25,819 nt of DNA. Source: JBBUAX01 sp964409535 (GTDB taxonomy: Bacteria > Patescibacteriota > Minisyncoccia > UBA6257 > 2-01-FULL-56-20). Within the stretch, counting starts at the first letter, position 1, and every line of letters starts with the position of its first letter. This document shows positions 1 through 6,960 of the stretch, piece after piece. The notes below the pieces were generated by a model that had not been told where the DNA came from, did no database searches, and was given only the letters and a program-made list of their open reading frames with translations. The position numbers and the translations under genes are program-made. Location of the stretch: NCBI GenBank assembly GCA_964409535.1, contig CAYPDQ010000010.1, positions 1-25,819 of the forward strand, written 5' to 3'.

Positions 1-33
1 AGGGGGGTAGGAATTTCATTCGTCCTCGTCTGA

Positions 34-76
34 AGCCCCGAAGTCCCGCAGCAGCGGGACGAGGGGCGGAGGGGCT
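34..76. repeat. Nested hairpins in the gene-free left end
   Basis: A perfect 7-bp stem (43-49 with 54-60, loop AGCA) lies inside an outer 6-bp stem (AGCCCC at 34-39 with GGGGCT at 71-76). CCTCGTC at 24-30 can instead pair with GACGAGG at 58-64, so two mutually exclusive folds are possible. No reading frame accompanies it. It could be the end of a transcript that begins left of the window, or part of a structured RNA; I cannot assign a family. Confidence 0.45.
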
Positions 77-154
77 GAACACCACGAATAAGGGGTATTG
101 TCGGGTTTGGGATTTTGGCAGAAATCCAGCAATGGCGGGCTGAAATGTGCCTCA

Positions 155-192
155 ACCCCTTCGTTCTAGAACGTAGGGGTGAACGAAGGGGT
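155..192. repeat. 12-bp stem hairpin
   Basis: ACCCCTTCGTTC at 155-166 is the exact reverse complement of GAACGAAGGGGT at 181-192, leaving a 14-base loop that itself contains the palindrome TTCTAGAA. No T-run follows, so it is not a classical terminator. It belongs to the gene-free stretch 1-444, in which I see hairpins and a promoter but no coding sequence. Confidence 0.5.
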
Positions 193-274
193 AAAGCGGA
201 GTGAAGTAGGGTTTGGAATTTCAGAGAGACGGGGTCAGAAAGGCAAGTAATAGCGGGCAATTCCGGGAACAGAG

Positions 275-317
275 GGTAGTCATTCTGCTGTAGGGCGAAT
301 GACTACCTGAATGACTA
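275..317. repeat. 11-bp stem hairpin with a duplicated 3' arm
   Basis: GGTAGTCATTC (275-285) pairs perfectly with GAATGACTACC (297-307) around an 11-base loop. The first nine bases of the 3' arm, GAATGACTA, recur at 309-317, so the 5' arm has two competing partners. The function is unknown; the arrangement would suit a structured leader or a decayed mobile-element end. Confidence 0.45.
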
Positions 318-335
318 GGTAAATCAGTCGGGATT

Positions 336-364
336 TTGCTCAAAATGGGTTCGGACTTTATCAT
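336..364 (+). promoter_or_regulatory. Putative sigma-70-type promoter of the 445-801 gene
   Basis: TTGCTC at 336-341 and TATCAT at 359-364 are separated by exactly 17 bases. The -10 box matches the consensus at five of six positions; the -35 box keeps only TTG. A start near 371 would place the terminator-like stem 379-413 at the very beginning of the transcript. Confidence 0.4.
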
Positions 365-378
365 ATAAACACCACCGG

Positions 379-417
379 CTAAATCTACTCGTCTTCACGG
401 CGAGCAGATTTAGTTTT
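379..417 (+). terminator. Terminator-like stem-loop in the leader of the 445-801 gene
   Basis: CTAAATCTACTCG (379-391) pairs with CGAGCAGATTTAG (401-413) with one mismatch and a 9-base loop, followed by TTTT. By shape it is an intrinsic terminator on the plus strand. It lies between the putative promoter (336-364) and the start codon at 445, so it could act as an attenuator, or it could simply end a transcript from the left. Confidence 0.5.
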
Positions 418-419
418 AT

Positions 420-439
420 GATTTAGGGGGGTCTAAATC
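420..439 (+). promoter_or_regulatory. Hairpin presenting the G-rich ribosome-binding region
   Basis: GATTTAG (420-426) pairs with CTAAATC (433-439), leaving a G-rich loop just ahead of the ATG at 445. The G run is the only Shine-Dalgarno-like sequence there. The arms repeat those of the preceding terminator-like stem, so arms 406-413 and 433-439 could pair instead. Confidence 0.4.
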
Positions 440-444
440 GCAAT

Positions 445-801
445 ATGACTACAGGTGATTATTTCTTCTTGTTCTTTCTGGGTACAATTGCAGTAACCAG
501 AACGCTATTAGTCAGTCGGAAGGCAGCCGGACCAACCATCAAGGGATTCCGTTTGCGGCACTACATGTTCGGAGCGGTATTACTCGTCATCGCTTTCTTA
601 ACCGACAACCTCACTGCATACGCTATCGCCCTGGGGCTTATCGCGGACGAGATTCCTGTCATCTTGGCTAAGGGCCCGGGCCATAAAGACGAACATTGGA
701 GGGGATGCGAAGATTACCATACCCCTTGGTCTTTTGCCGGCGTTTTAATCCTTGTGCTTTTAGCCTTCGTATCCCGTAACTTCATAGCAGAATTGATATA
801 A
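445..801 (+). CDS. Small multi-pass membrane protein, unknown function
   Basis: This 118-residue protein has about four hydrophobic segments, near residues 6-23, 39-54, 56-74 and 95-114, and is predicted to sit in the cytoplasmic membrane. An Arg-rich stretch (FRLRHYMFG, residues 35-43) precedes helix 2, and an acidic pair lies in GLIADE (64-69). I have an impression of small bacterial and archaeal membrane proteins with a similar histidine motif followed by a DE pair, but I cannot name the family. The ATG at 445 follows a G-rich hairpin loop. The gene is preceded by an attenuator-like leader, and its stop codon overlaps a TATAAT box that may serve the protease gene downstream. No function is claimed. 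Confidence 0.7.
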   Translation: MTTGDYFFLFFLGTIAVTRTLLVSRKAAGPTIKGFRLRHYMFGAVLLVIAFLTDNLTAYAIALGLIADEIPVILAKGPGHKDEHWRGCEDYHTPWSFAGVLILVLLAFVSRNFIAELI

Positions 802-802
802 T
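797..802 (+). promoter_or_regulatory. -10 box candidate for the HtrA-like protease
   Basis: A perfect TATAAT overlaps the stop codon of the preceding gene and lies 37 bases before the ATG at 840. No convincing -35 box is visible at the usual spacing. Confidence 0.3.
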
Positions 803-839
803 TCGTGAAAGCTTACATTCGCGGCGAAAAGAAAATCTG

Positions 840-1802
840 ATGGAAAAAACCGTAAAAATCATAAAGAAAATCCTCCCGGCGGTGGTGTCGGTGGTCGCAA
901 CGGAACACCTGCGCAAAGCGGAAAAAGAATTTCCGGTGGAGGCGAGCGGCGGTTCCGGGTTCATCGTTAGTCCTAAGGGCTTGATTTTGACCAACAGACA
1001 CGTCGTCGGCGACGCTAAGGCGGACTACTCCGTGATATTGAACGGCGGCGAAAAGTTGTCCGCAAAAATAATTTCCCGCGATCCGATAAACGACGTGGCG
1101 ATATTGAAAATAGAAACCGGCGCTGGAAAACTGCCGGTAATCCCCCTCGGTGACTCATCCAAGCTGGAACTCGGGGGAAGCGTGATCGCGGCGGGGAATG
1201 CCCTGGGGATTTTCAAAAACAGCGTTTCCTTGGGCATCGTCTCCGGTCTCTCCCGCTCCGTCTCCGCCCGCGATTCCGGAAGGAAATTTGAAGAACTCCG
1301 CGGCCTCATCCAAACCGACGCCGCAATAAACCCGGGCAACTCCGGCGGGCCGCTTGTAAACTCCGAGGGATATGCGGTGGGGATAAACGTCGCGGTGGTC
1401 TCCAGCGCGGAAAGTATCGGTTTCGCGACACCGATAAACGCAGCTAAAAGAGACCTAAAAGACGTGGAAAAATACGGGCGCATCCGGCGGCCTTTCCTCG
1501 GCGTGCGCTATCTGATCTTGGACGATTATCTCAAAGAAAAAGTCGGACTGCCCTTAAACTATGGCGCGCTCGTGATCCGGGAGCATCCGCGGGATGAAGC
1601 CGTCATCACGGGGAGCCCGGCCGCTAAGGCGGGCCTCAAAGAAAAGGATATCGTTCTGGAAGTGAACGGCCGGAGGATAAGCGCCGATTACACCGTTCAG
1701 GACTTTTTGGACAACGCCGGGGTCGGCAACGCGGCGGAGCTCACAGTGCTCCGCGGCGGGAACAAAATCCGCGTCAAGATTAAATTGGCAGAAAAGAATT
1801 AA
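840..1802 (+). CDS. HtrA/DegP-like serine protease with one PDZ domain
   Basis: This is a 320-residue S1C (trypsin-like) protease with one C-terminal PDZ domain, the family that degrades misfolded envelope proteins. The catalytic triad is complete: His54 in TNRHVV, Asp85 in INDVAIL and Ser168 in GNSGGPL. The PDZ domain spans about 217-316, and GSPAAKAGL (258-266) is its typical peptide-binding region. The oddity is at the N-terminus: residues 5-20 already form the first strand of the protease fold, and there is no signal peptide or membrane anchor. The protein may therefore be cytoplasmic or use another export route, or the start could be mis-called. The ATG at 840 has only a weak purine-rich upstream region. 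The next gene converges on it five bases downstream. Confidence 0.92.
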   Translation: MEKTVKIIKKILPAVVSVVATEHLRKAEKEFPVEASGGSGFIVSPKGLILTNRHVVGDAKADYSVILNGGEKLSAKIISRDPINDVAILKIETGAGKLPVIPLGDSSKLELGGSVIAAGNALGIFKNSVSLGIVSGLSRSVSARDSGRKFEELRGLIQTDAAINPGNSGGPLVNSEGYAVGINVAVVSSAESIGFATPINAAKRDLKDVEKYGRIRRPFLGVRYLILDDYLKEKVGLPLNYGALVIREHPRDEAVITGSPAAKAGLKEKDIVLEVNGRRISADYTVQDFLDNAGVGNAAELTVLRGGNKIRVKIKLAEKN

Positions 1803-1807
1803 AGACG

Positions 1808-2707
1808 TCAGTAGGTGTAGATATCCACCAGCTTTCCGTTCTCGTCCAAGAGAAGCACTCGGTCGTGGCGGTCGGCCAGGAATGTGCTCGCGCCGTACCA
1901 AACCCGCCACTCTTTGCCCAAGAAATCAGCGTCCTGACGGTACCGGGATACGCAACCGCCGTAGTTCAAGGTGTCCAGGAAATTCCGGCAAGCGTAGTCG
2001 TTCCACGGCACTTGGGGATTCGCCGGCGGCAAGCGGCAGGAGCCGATGGAAAGTATCACATCCTGACACTGGCCGGTGAAGCCGGATATATCCGAACGGT
2101 CGATCGTGGGGCAGCTCTGCGGCAGGGGCGGCGCAAAATCCAAGTAGGATTCCAGATAGCCGATGCACTTGTTCATCCGCAAGCTCCGTCCGACCGGGCT
2201 TACTGCGGAGTACATATAAAGAGTATCGCCGTTCTCCAGGTAGATGTCGCTCTCCGGCGTGAGCCCTGATGGCTCGTAGAGATTGACTGCCTTGGGCACG
2301 GTTTGGCTGCCGCGGTTGCCTTGAAGCCGCCAGCCGGAGATCTTCGCACGCTCCCCTGCACCTAAGTATGCGTACAGGGTCACCTGCTCATAGGAACCGG
2401 AGGAAATCGGCGAGGCGGAACTTATCTTTATCTTTTTGAAATATGGCGAAAGGTCTGCCAGCGCGAAACCTTCCGGCACTTCGGACGGGCTTATCGGCTG
2501 TTCGGCAGAAACGCCGCTTGGAGGAACTGCGGACGGACGGGTGGTCGGAGCCGGGGCAAAGTACGTGCCGCCCGGCACGACGGAAGTTGAGGTAGCCGGC
2601 TTAAAAGTTAGCCATCCCCAAGAAGGCGAGAGGTTGCGGTACGCGGAGACCACAACTATCACCGCTATAACTATGAGCACCCCCGCGCCTATTATTCTTC
2701 CTAGCAT
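1808..2707 (-). CDS. Membrane-anchored, LTD-like extracellular protein
   Basis: This 299-residue protein starts with one hydrophobic segment (about 4-24), then a Pro/Ser/Thr-rich linker (about 36-80), then a beta-rich domain (about 88-299). That is the layout of a protein anchored in the membrane and facing outward. The domain contains ISGWRLQGNRG, a YLENGDTLY stretch and the final strand LLLDENGKLVDIY, which resemble lamin-tail (LTD) folds common in Patescibacteria; this assignment is by pattern only. Six cysteines in the domain could form disulfides. Its start overlaps the leuS stop by 7 bases, so it is probably co-transcribed as the last gene of the long leftward run. No enzymatic motif is visible. 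Confidence 0.7.
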   Translation of the reverse strand: MLGRIIGAGVLIVIAVIVVVSAYRNLSPSWGWLTFKPATSTSVVPGGTYFAPAPTTRPSAVPPSGVSAEQPISPSEVPEGFALADLSPYFKKIKISSASPISSGSYEQVTLYAYLGAGERAKISGWRLQGNRGSQTVPKAVNLYEPSGLTPESDIYLENGDTLYMYSAVSPVGRSLRMNKCIGYLESYLDFAPPLPQSCPTIDRSDISGFTGQCQDVILSIGSCRLPPANPQVPWNDYACRNFLDTLNYGGCVSRYRQDADFLGKEWRVWYGASTFLADRHDRVLLLDENGKLVDIYTY

Positions 2708-5700
2708 ACGAAGTTAATTAACCGCCCCGGGACGTATATAACCCGCTTGGGTTTTGCCTCGCCCAGGAACTTCCTTATTTTACCGCTTTCAAGGGCAACT
2801 TTCTCCACCTCTTCCTGTCTCACTCCCGCGCCGACCTCCACTGTATCCCGCACTTTGCCGTTCACCTGAACCACGATCCTAATATTCTCGGCCTTGAGCA
2901 TTTTCGGGTCATACGCTGGCCACGGCTCGCGGTGGATGGACTTAAAACTTGTCGCTTGTCGCTTGTCGCTTGTCGCTTGATATAGCTCCTCTGCCATGAA
3001 CGGCGCGAGCGGCGCGAGGAGCTTGCAAAAATCCCTCCAAGTCCTAAGCGACACCTCCCCGGGAGCGGCCTCCATCTCGCTCAAAAGAACCATAAGCGCG
3101 CTCACGGCGGTGTTGAATTTCAGATCCTCCATGTCTTCCCCGACTTTCTTTATGGTTCGGTTCAGCATCCTCAGAATTTCAACCTTGCTTTCTCGCGGCC
3201 GGCCAGGAGCGGACATATTCTCCCCGAACTTCCATACTCTCTCCAAGAACCTGGTGATCCCGGCTATTCCCTCGTCCCGGAAGTCCCCGCCTTGGGTGAG
3301 CGGCGCGAGAAACGCAAGGTACATTCGCGTCGCATCAGCACCAAATTTGGAAAAGTACTCGTCCGGATTTACCACGTTGCCGCGGGACTTGGACATTTTG
3401 GCGCCGTTTTTAGTTATGAGGCCGTGCGCCCGGAAACGGGAGAATGGCTCCTCAAAATCCAAGTGTCTTGCATCTTTCATCGCCATTGTAAGGAAGCGAG
3501 AGTACAAGAGGTGCAAAACGGAATGCTCCGCGCCGCCGATGTAGGAATGCACCGGCAGCCACTTTTTGGTGATCTGCGGATCCCAGGCGCGCTTTTTAAC
3601 GCCAGTCGAAGGGTAGCGCAAAAAGTACCAGGCGGAGTCCAAGAAAGTGTCGGAAACGTCGGTTTCCCGCCGGGCTTTGCCGCCGCACTTCGGACACTTG
3701 ACCTCGTAAAACGACTTCACCGACGCAAGCGGCGACTTGCCCGTACCCCTGGGCTGGAAATTCTTCACATATGGAAGTTTCACCGGCAGTTTGCTTTCCG
3801 GCACGGCAATCCACCCCGGATTTTCTATTTCTCCCTTGGAAAACTTTGAACTTTGAACTTTGAACTTTGAACTTTCCAGTGATTTTTTGCAGTCGCTGCA
3901 AAAAATCACTGGGATGGGCGGCCCCCAGTAGCGCTGGCGGGAGATCAGCCAATCACGCAGGCGGTACTGGTTTTTCCTTTTGCCTCTGACGGAAGCGGTT
4001 ATTGCCCACTTGGCGTCCCCGGAATCTATTCCATTGAACTTACCGGGGGCCACAAGAAAACCCTCACCGGCGTAGACAGGGCTCCCCAAGAAATCCCGCC
4101 ACGCGTACTGGTGCGCTTCGGGAGAGAGGAACTTTGCCATTTCTTCCTTGGTCAGCCACTCGACATCGTGAATCTCCTTTTCCTCCGCGCTCAACTCCTC
4201 ACGCTTGCCGTCCTGGAGTTCAAAATAGAGCACATCGAAGTGCGCGAGGCGGTTTATCCCCTTCGGAACGTGATAGAACTTGCTATGGACGCGATGGAGA
4301 GTTCTCACGAGTTTCGGATGCAGATAGCCGGTTTCTTCTCGAATCTCCGCAATCGCTCCCTCGACGGGGCTCTGTCCCTTCTCCGGCGCGCCAGTGATGA
4401 GCGTGCGCCAGTTCACCCTTTTCCACCGGAGGCCGATGTATTTGTTCTCCGACCAATGTTTAACAATGGCCATAATCGCATTCCGTTCAACAAACTCAAT
4501 TCCATCACGGATTTTTCCCTGCTCTGTAGTATCAATAAATAGCGGTTCAATTACCTGTTTTATCGGTAATTCATATTTCTTTGCAAATTCAAAATCGCGT
4601 TCGTCGTGCGCGGGCACGGCCATGATCGCCCCGGTGCCGTAGCCGGATAGGACGTAATCCGCGACCCAAATCGGAATTTCTTCTCTGGTTGCCGGATTTA
4701 TTGCTCTCACGCCCTTCAACTCCACCCCGGTCTTCTCCTTGCCCTCCGCGATGCGCTCCTCTTCGCCTTTTGTTTTGGCTGTTTTTATATACCGTTCAAC
4801 CTCTCGCCAATTTTTAACTTTGATTTTTAAACTTTCAATTAACTTGTGCTCCGGCGCCAAAACCATATAGGTCGCGCCGAAGAGCGTGTCCGGCCGGGTG
4901 GTGAAAACTGTGATTTTCGGGAAAAGTGCACTAGCCACCTCCGGCTCTACTCTCCCATGAAAATGGCTCTCTTCGGCCCTTACGACAAGTAGATTCGCAG
5001 AAAGTTTTCTAGCTATCTCGGCTGGCTGAGAAGCAGGTACGATGTGGTCGCCTTCGTCGGCTAAAACTGTAACTTCGCGGGCCTTGGCTTTGATTGATTT
5101 GAAGTCAAACTTCCAGTCGCATGCTTTCTCAAGCGCTGGCCTTTTTTTGCCGTCCAAAAATTCTGTTCGCAAAGGAGGCGCGACCATTACCAACTTTCTG
5201 ACTTTTACCTCCAATCTCGGCAGGAGTTTCATCGCCAGAACACCGCCGAGTGAGTGAGTAACGATGACCGAGTTCTTAGTAAATCTGTGCTTACGGAGCA
5301 AAAACTGAACCTGTTCTTCTATATCTGGCTCGCTTGGGTGCGGCAACGTGGGCGCGAACACCTTTCCACTCCTTGCTTTGGCTTCCTTCGTAAGCCACGG
5401 CCAGAAATCGTATCGCGGGTGGCCCTTGAAAGCGTGCAAAAAAATAAAGTCGGCATTCTTGAGGTTTTCCTTGGAGGCGACTTCAAAATCCAGCTCCGCG
5501 CCGTGGCTCTGCCCAATCCAATTCCTCTGCGCCGTTTTGACCACGTCCGCCCAGTCCAGATCGTTCAGATTCTTCAAAAGCCGTCCCGCATAGTCGGTGA
5601 TCTTGAAGAACCATTGTTCCAGGTCTTTCTTGATCACCTTGGAACCGCAGCGCTCGCACTCCCCCCGCCCAGTCTCTGGGCGAGGCTCGCCTCCTCTGGA

Positions 5701-6222
5701 GGCGGCGCTTATCACCTGTTCGTCCGCTAAGACCGTCTTGCAGGAAGGACACCAATTGACCGGCTGCTTCTTGCGGTAGGCGAGGCCTTTCCGGAACATC
5801 TCGGTAAATATCCACTGGGTCCACTTGTAGTATTCCGGATCGTAGGTTTCCAAATGCTCTTTCCAGGCAAAGCCGTTCCCGATGTATCCCAGCTGGCGGT
5901 AAAAGTTCTTTTCCGATTCTTTCGCGTGCTCAAACGGATGCTTGCCGGTTTTCAAAGCGTAGTTTTCCGAGTGTATCCCGAAACCATCCAGGCCGATCGG
6001 CTCAAAAACATCATAGCCCTGCATCCGCTTAAACCGGCCGTAGATGTCCACGCCAGTGAAGGTCCGGACGCCGCCGATGTGCAACCCCTCCGCCGAGGGA
6101 TACGGGAACATCATCAAGTTATAAAAAGGTCGCCGGGCCTTCTTGAAATCCGGCTCGTAAGCTTTCTTCTTTTCCCAGACCTTCCGCCACTTGGCCTCAA
6201 TTTTCCGGAAGTCGTACAACAT
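2701..6222 (-). CDS. leuS: Leucyl-tRNA synthetase with two inserted domains
   Basis: This class Ia synthetase charges tRNA-Leu. At 1173 residues it is over 300 longer than typical bacterial LeuRS. Seen in order: the HIGH-type motif LHIGG (47-51), the zinc pairs CPSC (158-161) and CERC (189-192), the start of the editing domain (about 235-252), an RBBP9-like alpha/beta hydrolase (about 254-430), resumed editing domain with TTRPDT (441-446) and GYGTGAIMAVPAHDERD (527-543), a Nudix domain (about 561-715), then the catalytic core with KMSKS (942-946), the anticodon-binding helices and the C-terminal domain. All LeuRS signature motifs survive, so it is probably functional. Smaller inserts at about 172-187, 783-796 and 1083-1092 come from palindromic or 7-bp repeats. 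It overlaps the LTD-like gene by 7 bases. Confidence 0.97.
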   Translation of the reverse strand: MLYDFRKIEAKWRKVWEKKKAYEPDFKKARRPFYNLMMFPYPSAEGLHIGGVRTFTGVDIYGRFKRMQGYDVFEPIGLDGFGIHSENYALKTGKHPFEHAKESEKNFYRQLGYIGNGFAWKEHLETYDPEYYKWTQWIFTEMFRKGLAYRKKQPVNWCPSCKTVLADEQVISAASRGGEPRPETGRGECERCGSKVIKKDLEQWFFKITDYAGRLLKNLNDLDWADVVKTAQRNWIGQSHGAELDFEVASKENLKNADFIFLHAFKGHPRYDFWPWLTKEAKARSGKVFAPTLPHPSEPDIEEQVQFLLRKHRFTKNSVIVTHSLGGVLAMKLLPRLEVKVRKLVMVAPPLRTEFLDGKKRPALEKACDWKFDFKSIKAKAREVTVLADEGDHIVPASQPAEIARKLSANLLVVRAEESHFHGRVEPEVASALFPKITVFTTRPDTLFGATYMVLAPEHKLIESLKIKVKNWREVERYIKTAKTKGEEERIAEGKEKTGVELKGVRAINPATREEIPIWVADYVLSGYGTGAIMAVPAHDERDFEFAKKYELPIKQVIEPLFIDTTEQGKIRDGIEFVERNAIMAIVKHWSENKYIGLRWKRVNWRTLITGAPEKGQSPVEGAIAEIREETGYLHPKLVRTLHRVHSKFYHVPKGINRLAHFDVLYFELQDGKREELSAEEKEIHDVEWLTKEEMAKFLSPEAHQYAWRDFLGSPVYAGEGFLVAPGKFNGIDSGDAKWAITASVRGKRKNQYRLRDWLISRQRYWGPPIPVIFCSDCKKSLESSKFKVQSSKFSKGEIENPGWIAVPESKLPVKLPYVKNFQPRGTGKSPLASVKSFYEVKCPKCGGKARRETDVSDTFLDSAWYFLRYPSTGVKKRAWDPQITKKWLPVHSYIGGAEHSVLHLLYSRFLTMAMKDARHLDFEEPFSRFRAHGLITKNGAKMSKSRGNVVNPDEYFSKFGADATRMYLAFLAPLTQGGDFRDEGIAGITRFLERVWKFGENMSAPGRPRESKVEILRMLNRTIKKVGEDMEDLKFNTAVSALMVLLSEMEAAPGEVSLRTWRDFCKLLAPLAPFMAEELYQATSDKRQATSFKSIHREPWPAYDPKMLKAENIRIVVQVNGKVRDTVEVGAGVRQEEVEKVALESGKIRKFLGEAKPKRVIYVPGRLINFVC
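2948..2979. repeat. 7-bp tandem repeat inside leuS
   Basis: CTTGTCG is repeated 4.6 times. Read on the minus strand it encodes QATSDKRQATS in the LeuRS C-terminal part (about residues 1082-1092). Because seven is not a multiple of three, three units give a 7-residue protein period. Its period matches repeats in tatD, elsewhere in leuS and between genes. Confidence 0.8.
3842..3875. repeat. 7-bp tandem repeat inside leuS
   Basis: AACTTTG is repeated 4.9 times and encodes SSKFKVQSSKF in LeuRS (about residues 784-794). It directly abuts a perfect 17-bp inverted repeat (3876-3912). The reading frame stays open through both. Confidence 0.8.
3876..3912. repeat. Perfect 17-bp inverted repeat inside leuS
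   Basis: CCAGTGATTTTTTGCAG (3876-3892) and its exact complement (3896-3912) flank a 3-base TCG loop. It encodes the end of the conserved PIPVIFC segment followed by SDCKKSL. A stem this perfect inside an essential gene is unusual and may be a scar of template switching next to the 7-bp repeat. Confidence 0.75.
4078..4542 (-). other. Nudix domain inserted in the LeuRS editing domain
   Basis: LeuRS residues about 561-715 interrupt the segment between ELPIKQVIEP and the downstream VYAGEGFLVAPGKFNG. They contain a Nudix-box-like stretch at about 611-633 that ends AEIREETGY. The metal-binding glutamates Glu626, Glu629 and Glu630 are present. The first box Glu is Gln (Gln617) and the usual Arg is Ala (Ala625), so the box is degenerate. 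A downstream HDVEWLTKEEM segment fits the usual Nudix C-terminal strand and helix. Activity is uncertain; it may be only a structural or binding domain. Confidence 0.75.
4933..5466 (-). other. RBBP9-like alpha/beta hydrolase domain inserted in LeuRS
   Basis: LeuRS residues about 254-430 lie between GAELDFEV and ITVFTTRPDT, which are nearly adjacent in ordinary LeuRS. The insert begins IFLHAFKGHPRYDFWPWL, resembling the start of RBBP9/YdeN-type small serine hydrolases. A nucleophile elbow THSLGG places Ser324, followed by Asp392 in DEGDHIVP and His420 in EESHFHG, a plausible full triad in the correct order. No substrate can be inferred from the sequence. Confidence 0.75.
5666..5704. repeat. 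Twin palindromic insert inside leuS
   Basis: Two adjacent perfect 7-bp stems share the loop TCT: CGCCCAG/CTGGGCG (5666-5682) and CGCCTCC/GGAGGCG (5688-5704). They encode the non-family residues AASRGGEPRPETGRG (about 173-187), sitting between the zinc pairs CPSC and CERC. They belong to the GC-rich palindromes seen elsewhere in the window. Confidence 0.65.
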
Positions 6223-6231
6223 AGCTAATTA

Positions 6232-6286
6232 AAAGTTCAAAAATCAAAATGCAAAATTTTTGATATTTACATTTTACATTTTTACC
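6232..6286. repeat. AT-rich tract with 7-base period between genes
   Basis: The spacer between leuS and the nucleotidyltransferase consists of AAAGTTC, AAAAATC, AAAATGC and then related ATTTTAC-like units of 7 to 8 bases. It is an intergenic, decayed form of the 7-bp repeats found inside genes. No clear terminator is present, so read-through into leuS is likely. Confidence 0.55.
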
Positions 6287-6288
6287 GC

Positions 6289-6960
6289 TCACGGTTCCAG
6301 GTCCGCCGGTTCGGTTATGTTTTTCCACCAGCCGGCCTTCACGATGCGCACATCTTCCCCCGATTTGGCCATATACATAATCGTTTGAGGGAGACCGAGT
6401 TCGTCCGTGCCGTTCCCGGCAAGTTGGAGCGGATATTTAAATATCCTTTTGTCCAAAGAATGGGCACCGGCATTCACAAGCATTCCTTTCCGCGCCGGCT
6501 GCTTCTCCAAAATATCCACCAACTCTCCCCTCTCCCCGCACACTACCTCTGCCCACCTCGCGCCGCCGCCTATTTCCGGAAGTTCCCAAACAAGAATCGA
6601 AAGAGGATACTTTACGACTTCTTCCAAATCTTCTTTCTTATACAGATCATCGCCCATAAGCACCAGGAACCGGTCTTTCAAAACCGGTTCGCAGAGAAAT
6701 AGCGCGTCGCCGGTGCCTTTGAGTTCCTTTTGCTCCACGTAGATAATGCGTTTGCCTTGATACTCTCCGCTAACCGCGGCGCGAATCCTATCTCCCAGGT
6801 GGCCTATGACTATCACAACCTCGTCCACCGCCTCGGGCAAATTGCGGAGCTTGTGCTCAATAAGCGGCGTGCCGCCGCTCTTAAGGAGGGCTTTGGGGGT
6901 ATTTTGGGTCAAATCTCCCATGCGGGTTCCGAGCCCCGCCGCAAGGATTACAGCCGTCAT
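6289..6960 (-). CDS. Sugar-phosphate nucleotidyltransferase
   Basis: This 223-residue NTP_transferase-fold protein should join a nucleoside triphosphate and a sugar 1-phosphate to give an NDP-sugar. The N-terminal signature AAGLGTRM (7-14) with Lys23 in PKALL binds the nucleotide. KGTGDAL resembles the GTG(T/D)A segment of GlmU and related uridylyltransferases, and GDD (about 104-106) is the metal-binding motif. There is no C-terminal left-handed beta-helix, so it is not full GlmU; a MurU-like or glucose-1-phosphate type enzyme fits, and the exact sugar is undecided. It overlaps the tatD stop by four bases (ATGA), a sign of translational coupling. Confidence 0.9.
   Translation of the reverse strand: MTAVILAAGLGTRMGDLTQNTPKALLKSGGTPLIEHKLRNLPEAVDEVVIVIGHLGDRIRAAVSGEYQGKRIIYVEQKELKGTGDALFLCEPVLKDRFLVLMGDDLYKKEDLEEVVKYPLSILVWELPEIGGGARWAEVVCGERGELVDILEKQPARKGMLVNAGAHSLDKRIFKYPLQLAGNGTDELGLPQTIMYMAKSGEDVRIVKAGWWKNITEPADLEP

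Noticed and set aside
2942..3875. CRISPR-like array
   Set aside because: The repeats are 7-bp tandem units with no spacers.
5348..5730. Long open frames on the plus strand opposite leuS and other genes
   Set aside because: They mirror GC-rich codons of real genes and show no family motifs.
2701..6222. Assembly chimera explaining the long LeuRS
   Set aside because: Both inserts are in frame, sit inside the editing domain between conserved motifs, and the synthetase resumes exactly after each; an error is unlikely though not excluded without reads.
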